This document shows, one piece after another, positions 1 to 8,181 of a DNA stretch of 53,443 nucleotides (position 1 is the stretch's first letter; every line of letters starts with the position of its first letter). This DNA comes from Psychroflexus sp. MES1-P1E (GTDB taxonomy: Bacteria > Bacteroidota > Bacteroidia > Flavobacteriales > Flavobacteriaceae), in NCBI RefSeq assembly GCF_002836055.1, contig NZ_PJBS01000313.1:1-53443 (forward strand). The letters are read 5' to 3'. The position numbers and the translations under genes were made by a program. Under the pieces are notes generated by a model. It saw only the letters and a program-made list of their open reading frames with translations. It did no database searches and had not been told where the DNA came from.

Positions 1-1038
1 TAAGATTTAAAGGTCCTAATTTGTTTAAAATTAAAGAGATCAGTCAACAAATACTTAACTCTAGGGTCATTAAAATTAATAAATTTGAGCACACTTAAAG
101 ATCAAAATCTTCTAGAGTTCTCCGATCGGTTTAAAACGAGTCACGAATGCAAGAAATATCTCTCTAGTTTGAAGATTTAGAACAAATGTATGTTTTTGAA
201 AAATAACCTTATCACTTGTCAAATTAAGATGGATTTTTCTCGACAGTATAATATCCGCACAAACCGAGAGTCAGCTTCTGCTGACACTTGGATGGCATAG
301 TACATGTTGTGGAGTTTCTACTTGGGGCTATAAGGAAGTGGAAATCTTTCGTAGCTGAAACGTCAAGAAAGAGAAAGAAAGCATCGAAAGCTTTACAACT
401 TACCGATCTGGGTAAGGTCAAACTTTGTATATGGTAAGCATAATGGACTTTTCGACAACTTCATTACAATTATATCGTGGACCACCTCTAAAGAGATGCG
501 CTCATCACGACAGACCTTTGGAGAGGATACGGACCTTTCGCCTAAGCTTTCAACATTACCCAAATACCAAGCAACAATAGGCAGAACTTTGAAGTATTGC
601 ACACCATAATAAATAAAGTAAAACCATAGATGAGAGAAACATATTTATGGGTAAGCGAATCCAGTATTAACAGACATTTTTATGAGTTTTGTTGTAAAAT
701 AAACCGCGCGCAGAGCAAAGCAGGAATTTTCAATACTCTAATAACTAAAGAACATGACTATAAAATTAATCGGAAGAAAATTATAGGTGATTAACTACTG
801 ACCTCCATAGCTTTCATATCTATCGCTTGTACGTATCTTTTTCACATTGCCCTATAGGCTATTGTGTTAACTATATCGGACAAGACACTAGAAACATTTT
901 ACCTTTTCATAAATTCAATGTTGTCCATTTGGTGATCATAAATTGCTTTGCGAGCTGTTATATTTTGGGCAGAGTAATCAAAAAGACAAGAGAGTTCTGA
1001 GCATTAAAATAATGACAAAAATTGCCAATTAGAGTGTT
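1..1038. other. Gene-poor, probably eroded DNA
   Basis: I can support no intact gene in this first kilobase. Two overlapping minus-strand open stretches (224-421 and 393-602) lack family motifs that I recognise. A plus-strand stretch near 735-790 reads KEHDYKINRKKI before a stop. This faintly recalls the helix-turn-helix part of IS3-family OrfB transposases, but stops surround it. The density of stops in all frames fits a decayed region rather than a regulatory one. No tRNA, rRNA or long hairpin was seen. Confidence 0.4.
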
Positions 1039-1857
1039 TTAAACCATTCCTAAATTGATAACCTCTTGCCTGGTAAGGTGACGATAATGACCTCTAGGTA
1101 AATTTTTCTTGTCGAGATTTGCATAAATCACGCGATCCATTTTTTCAATCTCATAACCCAGTTTTTTAAATATACGTTGGACGATATGAGCACGTTGACT
1201 CCTTAGTTCAAGTCCTACTATATTTTTTGGTCTATTGTCGACAAAAGCCGCTTCTTCAATTTTAACTTTAGAACCTTCGATAAACGGACCATCTTTAATC
1301 ACTTCTAAATCAGATTCTCTTAAAGGCTTAGTTAATTCAACTTGATAAATTTGTCGAATTCCATTTTTATGACCCGAGAGTTTTTTAGCCAGCGTACCAT
1401 CGTTTGTAAAGAGGATAAGTCCCATAGCACTGGTGTCTAATTTGCCAACCGGTGCAAGTTTAGACTTAGAGGCATTTTGGACTAGGTCTAAAGCGGTAAG
1501 CTTCCCTTTTTCGTAACTACCCGTAACATAAAAGCTCTTGGGTTTATTGAGCAAAACATATGCTTTAGGCTCTGGATTGATTCTACGTCCGTCAAACTTA
1601 ACTTCATCCTCTAACTTCACATGGTGTCCCATTTCTATAATCACCTCTCCATTTACCGTTACGTTACCAGATTTTATATAGATATCAGCATCACGACGAG
1701 AACAAACCCCTGAGTTAGAAATGTATTTGTTAAGACGCATGCCTGCACTTGGATTCTTAATTTGCTTGTCTACTTTGGACTGAGCAACTTCTTTCTTACT
1801 GAATTTATCTTTTGGAGACGTCTTTGGATTGGTTTTATTTTTTTTAGGATCTTTCAT
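1039..1857 (-). CDS. RsuA/RluB-family rRNA pseudouridine synthase, divergent
   Basis: This is a 272-residue protein that should isomerise a uridine in ribosomal RNA. The first ~40 residues are Lys-rich and probably disordered. An S4 RNA-binding domain follows (MRLNKYISNSGVCSRR), then the catalytic domain with VGKLDTSAMGLILFTNDG. The Asp of KLD is the expected catalytic residue. Two motifs are unusual: the family usually has T-T/x-G after the Asp where this protein has S-A-M-G, and the usual GRNRxVRR-type motif is here RSQRAHIVQRIF. The C-terminal LPRGHYRHLT is typical. I chose the ATG at 1857 because the upstream in-frame codon at 1863 is TTG and a TACCTTTG promoter element sits 14 nt before the ATG. 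The gene stands alone between eroded regions. It could be a specialised paralogue of the main flavobacterial enzyme. Confidence 0.85.
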   Translation of the reverse strand: MKDPKKNKTNPKTSPKDKFSKKEVAQSKVDKQIKNPSAGMRLNKYISNSGVCSRRDADIYIKSGNVTVNGEVIIEMGHHVKLEDEVKFDGRRINPEPKAYVLLNKPKSFYVTGSYEKGKLTALDLVQNASKSKLAPVGKLDTSAMGLILFTNDGTLAKKLSGHKNGIRQIYQVELTKPLRESDLEVIKDGPFIEGSKVKIEEAAFVDNRPKNIVGLELRSQRAHIVQRIFKKLGYEIEKMDRVIYANLDKKNLPRGHYRHLTRQEVINLGMV

Positions 1858-1871
1858 TTTCAAATTTTTTG

Positions 1872-1879
1872 CAAAGGTA
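1872..1879 (-). promoter_or_regulatory. -7 promoter element (TACCTTTG)
   Basis: This is a perfect match, on the minus strand, to the Bacteroidota -7 consensus TAnnTTTG, 14 nt before the ATG of the pseudouridine synthase. I saw no TTG at the expected -33 distance, so the call rests on the -7 element and its position. Confidence 0.5.
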
Positions 1880-1938
1880 CTGTTTTTTAGACTCTTGAGT
1901 ATTTAGTATTATTTAAAAAAGTATTGAAGACTGAGCTA

Positions 1939-2530
1939 TCATATAATGGTATTGAGTTGACCTGTCTCTGGGTTATTTCCGTTGTTGATATCGATAAAAC
2001 TTCTATCATATCTAAATCCAATAGTAAAGCCTCGTTCTATTTTATAACCGATCCCAATATTAGCTCTATAATTTACATCCTTAAATTTTTCTGAAATTTA
2101 TTAAAAAGAAGACTCAGACCCTACAATAGTTTTGTGTTGATGATTGACAAGATAACCCATTCCAGACTTCAATTTCAAAGTTAAGCCTTTCACAACAAAA
2201 AATTTAAATAAAATCGGCAGATTTAGATGATCTAGTCTCAAAGCAGGATCAAATTGAGTTCTATTGGGGTTGCCTCTTTTACAATACCTTAACTAGTATA
2301 AATTAACTCAGATTGACTACCACCTTTTTATAAATTTATATTCCGTCTGCACACCACTAAATATCAACGCACTGAAAGGATTAATGTCCTCGGTACCTTA
2401 AACTTCTGAAACAGAAACCAGAATTTAAGCCTGTAAAAAAAAACTAATTTGTCTTGAGCTTTCAAGTATGTCACAAAAAAATAACCAATACGCAAACAAA
2501 ACACGATTCCTAATGCTTATTTGAAGGAGT
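1939..2530 (-). pseudogene. Decayed porin-family outer-membrane beta-barrel gene
   Basis: Translation of the minus strand gives fragments in order that look like one ~190-residue outer-membrane protein of the OMP_b-brl_2 type. Near 2460-2520 there is a hydrophobic leader ending in an AQDK-like cleavage site. NPFSALIFSGVQTEYKFIK lies at about 2340-2390. After a frame change comes GGSQSELIYTS, then a stop. After another shift comes RLDHLNLPILFKFFVVKGL (about 2180-2235), then two consecutive stops near 2095-2103. The last fragment is YRANIGIGYKIERGFTIGFR, running to a TGA at 1939-1941. At least two frameshifts and several nonsense codons mean no functional product. The family call is by eye; the residue pattern LNLPILFKF...KGL is characteristic of the group. 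Confidence 0.7.
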
Positions 2531-2861
2531 AAAAGGATTTATATTCAAAATAATGTTCTTCTCAAAATGTCAAATAATACTGTTAGAGTAGTTATTAACC
2601 TTGATTGTTTTTTGTAAAAACAACTGATAAATAGCCAATCAAAAAATTACGCTTTCTACGTAAAATGTTTGCAATTGAATAGCAAAATTAAAAGTCTCTC
2701 GTGTTTTTGGAGCCTCAACTCTAACTGTTTCATCAACACTGATTTTTTCCAGATTAGTTTCCAGTCTTTAATCGGTAGAATATATTTTTGCACCAAACTA
2801 TCAACGTTTTAAATGTAAAACTAGTTTATCAAATAATTCAGGATCCTTAAGATAAACAACT
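2531..2861 (-). other. Degenerate sequence, unrecognised gene remnant possible
   Basis: No intact gene is present. On the minus strand, 2659-2808 stays open for 50 codons without a start (it contains VDSLVQKYILPIKDWKLIWK). A second frame over the same bases also gives protein-like text (LETNLEKISVDETVRVEA) interrupted by stops. This resembles the coding remains of a second decayed gene upstream of the dead porin-like gene. I do not recognise the family. Confidence 0.3.
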
Positions 2862-3554
2862 TTAGTTGTTAATGTGCTTCATATAGAAGCTATAAAGCGC
2901 ATCTGATGAAGCCCCACTCCATTTTTTTAAATAAATTATCCAAAAGAGAATCTGTAATTTCAAAATGCCCTTATCTTCAAAACGTCTTGCAGATGTTGAA
3001 ATCGAATGTTGAATCACCTCAAAACCAGAGGAGTCATAAATCGGTTTTAAAATTTCATGATCTTCATATATTAGAAACTCTTCATTGTAGCCTCCTACCT
3101 TTTCAAAAAGAGATTTTGTAACGAACAAACTCTGATCACCACCTCTACAAAACCTGGCATTGAATTTTGTAAACCAGCTTATAAATTGAAGCCAGGAATG
3201 TCGACTCCTAAATTTCATTTTAAAACATCCAGCTTGGTGTCCATTTCGAACAGATTCTTCAATTAACCTATCAAAATCTTGTGGTGGAAAAGAATCGATA
3301 TGCAGAAAATATAGGATTTCTGCAGTAGCTTGTTTAGCACCATGGTTCATTTGCCTTGATCTTCCTCTTTTACTTTCCAAGCATTTGATACCGTCAAACT
3401 GATTAATTAAAGCTAAAGTTCCGTCATTACTTCCGCCGTCCACAACGAGAATTTCCGTAACATACCCAAAAGGACTTATTCTATTCTGAATTTGTATAAG
3501 GTTGCTTATAACCTCTTCAGCTTCATTATAAACAGGAATAATGATACTAATCAT
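2862..3554 (-). CDS. Family 2 glycosyltransferase, TIGR04283-like
   Basis: This is a 230-residue GT-A fold glycosyltransferase. It opens with MISIIIPVYNEAEEV and has the nucleotide-sugar binding segment ILVVDGGSNDGT. Next come KRGRSRQMNHGA and the metal-binding-type segment LYFLHIDSFPP. GGDQSLFV and the late TSARRFEDKG follow. The GRxRQMNxGA, GDQxLFV and TSARR motifs are the signature of the TIGR04283 family, which is named for co-occurrence with arsenosugar biosynthesis genes. It lacks a large membrane domain, although the C-terminal ~30 residues (LQILFWIIYLKKW) are hydrophobic. It lies 5 nt downstream of the DUF547 gene and the two are probably co-transcribed. The actual sugar and acceptor cannot be read from the sequence. 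No ArsM or ArsS-type gene is in the window. Confidence 0.85.
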   Translation of the reverse strand: MISIIIPVYNEAEEVISNLIQIQNRISPFGYVTEILVVDGGSNDGTLALINQFDGIKCLESKRGRSRQMNHGAKQATAEILYFLHIDSFPPQDFDRLIEESVRNGHQAGCFKMKFRSRHSWLQFISWFTKFNARFCRGGDQSLFVTKSLFEKVGGYNEEFLIYEDHEILKPIYDSSGFEVIQHSISTSARRFEDKGILKLQILFWIIYLKKWSGASSDALYSFYMKHINN

Positions 3555-3559
3555 GCCAG

Positions 3560-4291
3560 CTAGTTTTCATTCAGTTCCCAAGAATATGACAAAAAATTTA
3601 TAAATGCTTCTTCGTCGATAGTTTCATCTGCATAGATATTTATAAATCTTATAACTGACCCAAATTCAGATTCAAAATCTGAAGCATACCATTTAAAAAT
3701 TTTAGAGAGTTCTACTTTAGTTTTTGATAATTTATTTTTATCAGAATTTACGAAGGTTTTTGCTGAAGCATCGAGTTGCTTTTCGAGTTTTTCAGCTACA
3801 TAGGCTTCATTCAACAATTTGGGACAAGATTCTGAAGCGCAGTTCACCGCAAAATGAACGCGGGGATCTCCCATTTCCAAAAGCATCCCTTTTTCAATAT
3901 CATCTAGGGAATATAATTTACCACCGATTTTTGCAAATTCTGTAGTAAAAGGACTGCTAAAAAAACCTCCAATATTTTTAATGCTCTCTATGGGATAGTG
4001 ATCTAAAATCAACTTTACAGCAAACGCATTATACGCATTGATAAGGTAAGCTTTCTTTTTATTTTTGGTCCAAGAGTCTTTAGGAGGGTTTTTAGAAATA
4101 AGATCTAAGTAAGCGTCGAGTTTCTTTTCATTTTGTTTCAAATTCTTATAATCAACATCTCCTTGAGTATTCACGTAAGTTTCAAGTAAATCCTGCCATT
4201 GCTGATGCTGATGGATATTTTGACTCAAAGTAGTCCCCACTCCTACAATAGAGAAAAAAAGACCGAAAAAAAAGATATTGAGGGTTTTCAT
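3560..4291 (-). CDS. DUF547 domain protein, secreted
   Basis: This is a 243-residue protein with an N-terminal signal peptide (MKTLNIFFFGLFFSIVGVGTTLSQ), followed by a DUF547 domain. Family hallmarks seen are KKAYLINAYNAFAVKLIL, the HFAVNCASESCPKL segment with its paired cysteines, and the C-terminal LSKIFKWYASDFE. The biochemical function of DUF547 is not established; some plant homologues carry it next to coiled-coil domains. It starts the two-gene unit with the glycosyltransferase. That pairing (DUF547 with TIGR04283) is commonly seen in arsenosugar-type loci of Bacteroidota, so a shared role in modifying or exporting a small glycosylated compound is an inference only. I saw no clear promoter motif upstream. 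Confidence 0.85.
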   Translation of the reverse strand: MKTLNIFFFGLFFSIVGVGTTLSQNIHQHQQWQDLLETYVNTQGDVDYKNLKQNEKKLDAYLDLISKNPPKDSWTKNKKKAYLINAYNAFAVKLILDHYPIESIKNIGGFFSSPFTTEFAKIGGKLYSLDDIEKGMLLEMGDPRVHFAVNCASESCPKLLNEAYVAEKLEKQLDASAKTFVNSDKNKLSKTKVELSKIFKWYASDFESEFGSVIRFINIYADETIDEEAFINFLSYSWELNEN

Positions 4292-4406
4292 AATTTTTTG
4301 TTTAAAGGCATAAATTTAAGAATCAAAGTTTCAAGTTTAAGTGTCGAAAAAAAGAGTTAATAATTACAGTTTTACTTTATAAAAATAATTAACAAAAAAA
4401 ATTCTG

Positions 4407-4422
4407 TATTCAAATTTGAATA
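4407..4422. promoter_or_regulatory. 16-bp perfect palindrome upstream of cysQ, candidate operator
   Basis: TATTCAAATTTGAATA reads identically on both strands. It ends 25 nt before the cysQ -7 element, so it overlaps the region where a -33 box or activator would bind. A second short inverted repeat (TCTAC-N7-GTAGA, 4424-4440) lies between it and the -7. This is a plausible site for a dimeric regulator of the sulfur genes. The regulator is unknown, and AT-rich palindromes also occur by chance. Confidence 0.3.
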
Positions 4423-4447
4423 GTCTACTAAATTGGTAGAAATTGTA

Positions 4448-4455
4448 TACTTTTG
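4448..4455 (+). promoter_or_regulatory. -7 promoter element of cysQCDN (TACTTTTG)
   Basis: This is a perfect TAnnTTTG match, 99 nt upstream of the cysQ ATG. There is no well-spaced TTG at -33, which would fit an activator-dependent promoter. The leader (4456-4554) is the longest of the promoters identified here. Confidence 0.5.
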
Positions 4456-4554
4456 TCATTTATTATAAAAAATAAAGATAACTGTTTGAAATTCATGTTT
4501 TAGCACAAGCATAAACAAATGAATATCAAGACTTAAGTTAAAATAATTACTTAT

Positions 4555-5355
4555 ATGCATAAAAATAAATTAAAGGCAATTGAGGCTTCTATAAAAGCAG
4601 GTGAAGCTATTATGAACATCTACAAGCACGATTTTGCAGTAGAATATAAAGAAGATAATTCTCCGCTAACTTTGGCAGATCAAGAAGCCAATAAAGTGAT
4701 CATGTCTTATTTGGAGACGACTTCTATCCCAATTATTAGTGAAGAAAACAAAACTATAGATTATAGTAACCGAAAGTCTTGGAAAACTTGTTGGATTGTG
4801 GACCCACTGGATGGGACTAAGGAATTTGTAAAAAAGAATGGTGAATTTACCGTCAATATTGCTCTGATTGATGAACAAAAATCAATTTTTGGAGTTATTT
4901 ATGTTCCTGCGCAGCGCATTTTATATGTAGGAGATGTTGAAACCCAAACTTCCTATAAAGTTGAAGTTCCGCAAGGAGAGTTTGATGTAGATATTTTACT
5001 GAAAAAAGCAAACTCTTTGAAGCCGAGCCAGAGTTCTAACCCCATCAGAGTGGTTGGAAGCCGATCTCACATGAATCAAGACACCTTGGACTATGTAGAG
5101 AAACTGAAAGACACACATCACAAACCAGTAGAAATTGTTTCCAAAGGAAGTTCTCTTAAATTTTGCCTAGTCGCAGAAGGAGAGGCAGACGTATATCCTC
5201 GATATGCACCCACAATGGAGTGGGATACCGCTGCAGGACAAGCTATTTGTAAAGCTGTTGGCCTTCGAGTTATAAGCCTAGATACAAATGAAGAAATGCT
5301 TTACAATAGAGAAAATCTTTTGAACGGTTATTTTCATGTCAAAACAACATTATGA
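4555..5355 (+). CDS. cysQ: 3'(2'),5'-bisphosphate nucleotidase
   Basis: This is a 266-residue member of the inositol monophosphatase superfamily. It hydrolyses 3'-phosphoadenosine 5'-phosphate (PAP) to AMP, and so removes the by-product of PAPS use. Metal-binding motifs are visible: EDNSPLTLADQEAN near residue 28, ISEENK, and WIVDPLDGTKEFVK near residue 80. The late segment is PTMEWDTAAGQAI near residue 220. Length is normal. It is the first gene of cysQ-cysC-cysD-cysN, and its TGA overlaps the cysC ATG by 4 nt, which suggests translational coupling. Grouping PAP removal with PAPS synthesis keeps the pathway from being inhibited by PAP. Confidence 0.95.
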   Translation: MHKNKLKAIEASIKAGEAIMNIYKHDFAVEYKEDNSPLTLADQEANKVIMSYLETTSIPIISEENKTIDYSNRKSWKTCWIVDPLDGTKEFVKKNGEFTVNIALIDEQKSIFGVIYVPAQRILYVGDVETQTSYKVEVPQGEFDVDILLKKANSLKPSQSSNPIRVVGSRSHMNQDTLDYVEKLKDTHHKPVEIVSKGSSLKFCLVAEGEADVYPRYAPTMEWDTAAGQAICKAVGLRVISLDTNEEMLYNRENLLNGYFHVKTTL

Positions 5356-5945
5356 GTAAAAACATTGTCATACATGACTACGATATAACAAGATCGCATA
5401 GAAATAAAGTCAATGGTCACGATTCTTTTGTGCTATGGTTTACCGGGCTTTCGGGTTCTGGAAAATCGACTATAGCAAATAAAGTCGAAGAAGAATTATT
5501 TTATAAAGGAATCCACACCTATGCTTTAGATGGGGATAACATAAGAAGTGGAATTAATAAAGGGCTTGGATTTACTAAAGAGGATCGCTACGAAAATTTA
5601 AGGCGAATCGCTGAAGTTGCAAAACTCTTCGTTGACTCTGGAGTGGTAACTATCGCTGCATTTGTGTCTCCATTGATTTCAGACAGGGATCAAGTTAAAG
5701 AAATTGTGGGCCAGGAAAATCTTATTGAAATATATGTAGACACCTCCTTAAAAGAATGTGAGAATAGAGACGTAAAAGGCTTATACAAAAAAGCAAGGGC
5801 TGGAGAAATAAAAAACTTTACGGGGATAGACGCACCCTACGAAGCTCCTAAAAACCCAGATCTTCAGATTTCTACAGAAGAAATTAATGTAGAAATGAGC
5901 GTGAAGCAAATTATAGATTATTTAGAAGAAACACGAAGAATATAA
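5352..5945 (+). CDS. cysC: Adenylyl-sulfate (APS) kinase
   Basis: This is a 197-residue kinase that phosphorylates adenosine 5'-phosphosulfate to PAPS with ATP. The P-loop is FTGLSGSGKSTIAN near residue 30. It is followed by ALDGDNIRSGINKGLGF, the conserved APS-kinase segment, and by FVSPLISDRDQV, ECENRDVKGLYKKARAGEI and FTGIDAPYE. All hallmarks of a functional enzyme are present, with no fusion to CysN. The gene overlaps cysQ by 4 nt, and cysD begins 4 nt after its stop. Having a dedicated APS kinase means the route goes through PAPS. PAPS can feed a PAPS reductase or sulfotransferases; neither type of gene is in the window. Confidence 0.96.
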   Translation: MSKNIVIHDYDITRSHRNKVNGHDSFVLWFTGLSGSGKSTIANKVEEELFYKGIHTYALDGDNIRSGINKGLGFTKEDRYENLRRIAEVAKLFVDSGVVTIAAFVSPLISDRDQVKEIVGQENLIEIYVDTSLKECENRDVKGLYKKARAGEIKNFTGIDAPYEAPKNPDLQISTEEINVEMSVKQIIDYLEETRRI

Positions 5946-5949
5946 AACT

Positions 5950-6855
5950 ATGAGCACCTATTATTTAAATTATTTAGAAGAGTTGGAATCAGAAGCCATC
6001 TTTATTTTAAGAGAAGTTTGGGGCCAATTTCAAAATCCAGTTATTTTATTTTCTGGAGGGAAGGATTCCATTCTTATAACGCATTTGGCCAAAAAAGCCT
6101 TCCATCCTGCAAAGATTCCTTTTGCTTTAATGCATGTAGACACTGGGCATAATTTCCCAGAAGCTATTCAATTTAGAGATGATCTTGCCAAACAACTAGG
6201 TGTCAATCTTATTGTAGGTTCTGTCCAAGAATCTATAGATAAAGGACGTGTTGCCGAAGAAAAAGGTAAAAATGCAACTAGAAATGCTTTACAAATCACA
6301 ACTCTCTTGGATAGTCTAGAAGAGCATAAAGTGGATTGTGCTATTGGCGGTGGCCGAAGAGATGAAGAGAAAGCAAGAGCAAAAGAGCGTTTTTTCTCGC
6401 ACAGAGATGAGTTTGGGCAGTGGGATCCTAAAAATCAGCGTCCTGAACTGTGGAATTTACTCAATGGGAAATATTTTGAAGGAGAACACTTCAGAGCCTT
6501 TCCTATCAGTAACTGGACAGAAATGGATGTTTGGAACTACCTCACCAAAGAAAAAATAGAAATCCCTTCTTTATATTTAGCTCACCAGAGAGACGTAGTG
6601 AAAAGAAATGGGTCTTGGATTCCAAATTCTGAATTTTTAAAACTAGAGCCCAATGAGGAAATAGTATCTAAAAGAATAAGATTTAGAACCCTAGGAGATA
6701 TCACCATTACAGGGGGAATTGAGTCTGACGCAGACACTATGGAAAAAATCGTCGAAGAGGTTTCTACGATGAGAGAAACCGAAAGAGGAAATAGAAGTGA
6801 TGATAAAAGATCCGAAACTGCGATGGAAGATCGAAAAAAAGACGGCTATTTCTAG
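5950..6855 (+). CDS. cysD: Sulfate adenylyltransferase, small subunit
   Basis: This is a 301-residue PP-loop (N-type ATP pyrophosphatase) enzyme. It makes APS from sulfate and ATP together with the GTPase CysN. The PP-loop is VILFSGGKDSILITHLA near residue 31, followed by MHVDTGHNFPEA, CAIGGGRRDEEKARAKER and the substrate-side segment AFPISNWTEMDVWNYL. The C-terminus (SETAMEDRKKDGYF) is the usual conserved end of CysD. Length equals that of the E. coli protein. It sits between cysC and cysN and acts in the cytoplasm as the CysDN heteromer. Confidence 0.97.
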   Translation: MSTYYLNYLEELESEAIFILREVWGQFQNPVILFSGGKDSILITHLAKKAFHPAKIPFALMHVDTGHNFPEAIQFRDDLAKQLGVNLIVGSVQESIDKGRVAEEKGKNATRNALQITTLLDSLEEHKVDCAIGGGRRDEEKARAKERFFSHRDEFGQWDPKNQRPELWNLLNGKYFEGEHFRAFPISNWTEMDVWNYLTKEKIEIPSLYLAHQRDVVKRNGSWIPNSEFLKLEPNEEIVSKRIRFRTLGDITITGGIESDADTMEKIVEEVSTMRETERGNRSDDKRSETAMEDRKKDGYF

Positions 6856-6900
6856 ACTATAATTTCTCTAACACACCCAAAATTCTGATTACAAAAACTG

Positions 6901-8166
6901 ATGCATATCATGAAAATAGATAAAAACCAATTGCTAAGATTTACTACTGCTGGAAGTGTAGATGATGGTAAAAGCACACTTATTGGAAGACTGCTTTACG
7001 ATTCCAAATCCATTTTTGAAGACCAACTAGCCGCTGTAAAAAATTCAAGTAAACAAAAAGGAATAGAAGGTGTAGACCTTGCTATGTTCACCGACGGACT
7101 TAAAGATGAACGGGAACAGGGAATTACTATTGATGTTGCTTATAGATATTTTACAACACCAAAGCGTAAATTTATTATCGCAGACACACCTGGTCACATC
7201 CAGTACACAAGAAACATGGTGACTGGCGCATCTACTGCCAATGCTGCTGTTGTCCTTATTGATGCAAGACACGGAGTTATTGAACAAACTAAAAGACACA
7301 CCTTTATAGCCTCTTTATTGAATATTCCTCACATTATAGTGTGTGTAAATAAAATGGACTTGGTGTCTTATTCTGAAGAGACCTTCAACTCCATTGTGGA
7401 GGAATTTGAAGAGTTCTCTTCAAAACTACTTATCAAAGACGTGCGTTACATACCCATAAGTGCATTAGATGGTGATAATGTGGTCAACCGCTCAGAAAAT
7501 ATGGCTTGGTTTCAAGGTTCGCCAATGTTGCATGAGCTAGAAACCCTACACATTAGTAGTGATATCAATAAAATTGATGCTAGATTTCCAGTGCAAACCG
7601 TTCTTAGACCTCAACGCAAAGGCTTCGAGGATTACAGAGGATATGCAGGAAGAATAGCTAGTGGGATTTATAGAGTGAACGAAGAAGTAACTATATTACC
7701 TTCTGGTTTTACGTCTAAAATTAAAACCATAAACGTCGGAGAAACTGAAGTTGAAGAAGCTTTTGCTCCTATGTCTGTAGCAATGACCTTGGAAGATGAT
7801 GTTGATATAAGCAGAGGAAATATGATTGTGAAAAAGAACAATCAACCAAAACTTTTACAAGAATTTGATGTGATGTTATGTTGGCTAAATAACGCTCCTT
7901 TAAAATCTAGAACCAAATACACTATCATGCATACCTCCAACGAACAAAAAGCTGTCATTAAAGAGGTAGTTTACAAAGTGGATGTCAATACATTCAAACG
8001 AAATGAAGAGGATAAGGATTTAACAATGAATGATATTGCTAGAGTAAAACTTAAAACTTCTCATCGATTGATGATTGATAGTTATAGAGATAACCGAAGC
8101 ACAGGAAGCATAATACTAGTGGATGAGTCTACCAAGGAAACTGTCGCTGCGGGGATGATCGTTTAA
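6901..8166 (+). CDS. cysN: Sulfate adenylyltransferase subunit 1, GTPase
   Basis: This is a 421-residue elongation-factor-like GTPase that couples GTP hydrolysis to APS synthesis by CysD. G motifs: GSVDDGKST (G1, near residue 19), DTPGH (G3) and NKMD (G4). Two beta-barrel domains follow (RPQRKGFEDYRGYAGRIASG marks the first). It is shorter than the ~475-residue E. coli CysN because its C-terminus is trimmed, and it carries no CysC fusion, in agreement with the separate cysC upstream. ATGs at 6901 and 6910 are both possible starts; the conserved part begins just after. The operon ends here, 15 nt before the left arm of a strong hairpin. Confidence 0.95.
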   Translation: MHIMKIDKNQLLRFTTAGSVDDGKSTLIGRLLYDSKSIFEDQLAAVKNSSKQKGIEGVDLAMFTDGLKDEREQGITIDVAYRYFTTPKRKFIIADTPGHIQYTRNMVTGASTANAAVVLIDARHGVIEQTKRHTFIASLLNIPHIIVCVNKMDLVSYSEETFNSIVEEFEEFSSKLLIKDVRYIPISALDGDNVVNRSENMAWFQGSPMLHELETLHISSDINKIDARFPVQTVLRPQRKGFEDYRGYAGRIASGIYRVNEEVTILPSGFTSKIKTINVGETEVEEAFAPMSVAMTLEDDVDISRGNMIVKKNNQPKLLQEFDVMLCWLNNAPLKSRTKYTIMHTSNEQKAVIKEVVYKVDVNTFKRNEEDKDLTMNDIARVKLKTSHRLMIDSYRDNRSTGSIILVDESTKETVAAGMIV

Positions 8167-8181
8167 AATAATAGTGTCCAA

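Noticed and set aside
224-602. Two overlapping minus-strand frames as possible frameshifted gene
   Set aside because: No recognisable motif in either translation, so I did not call a pseudogene.
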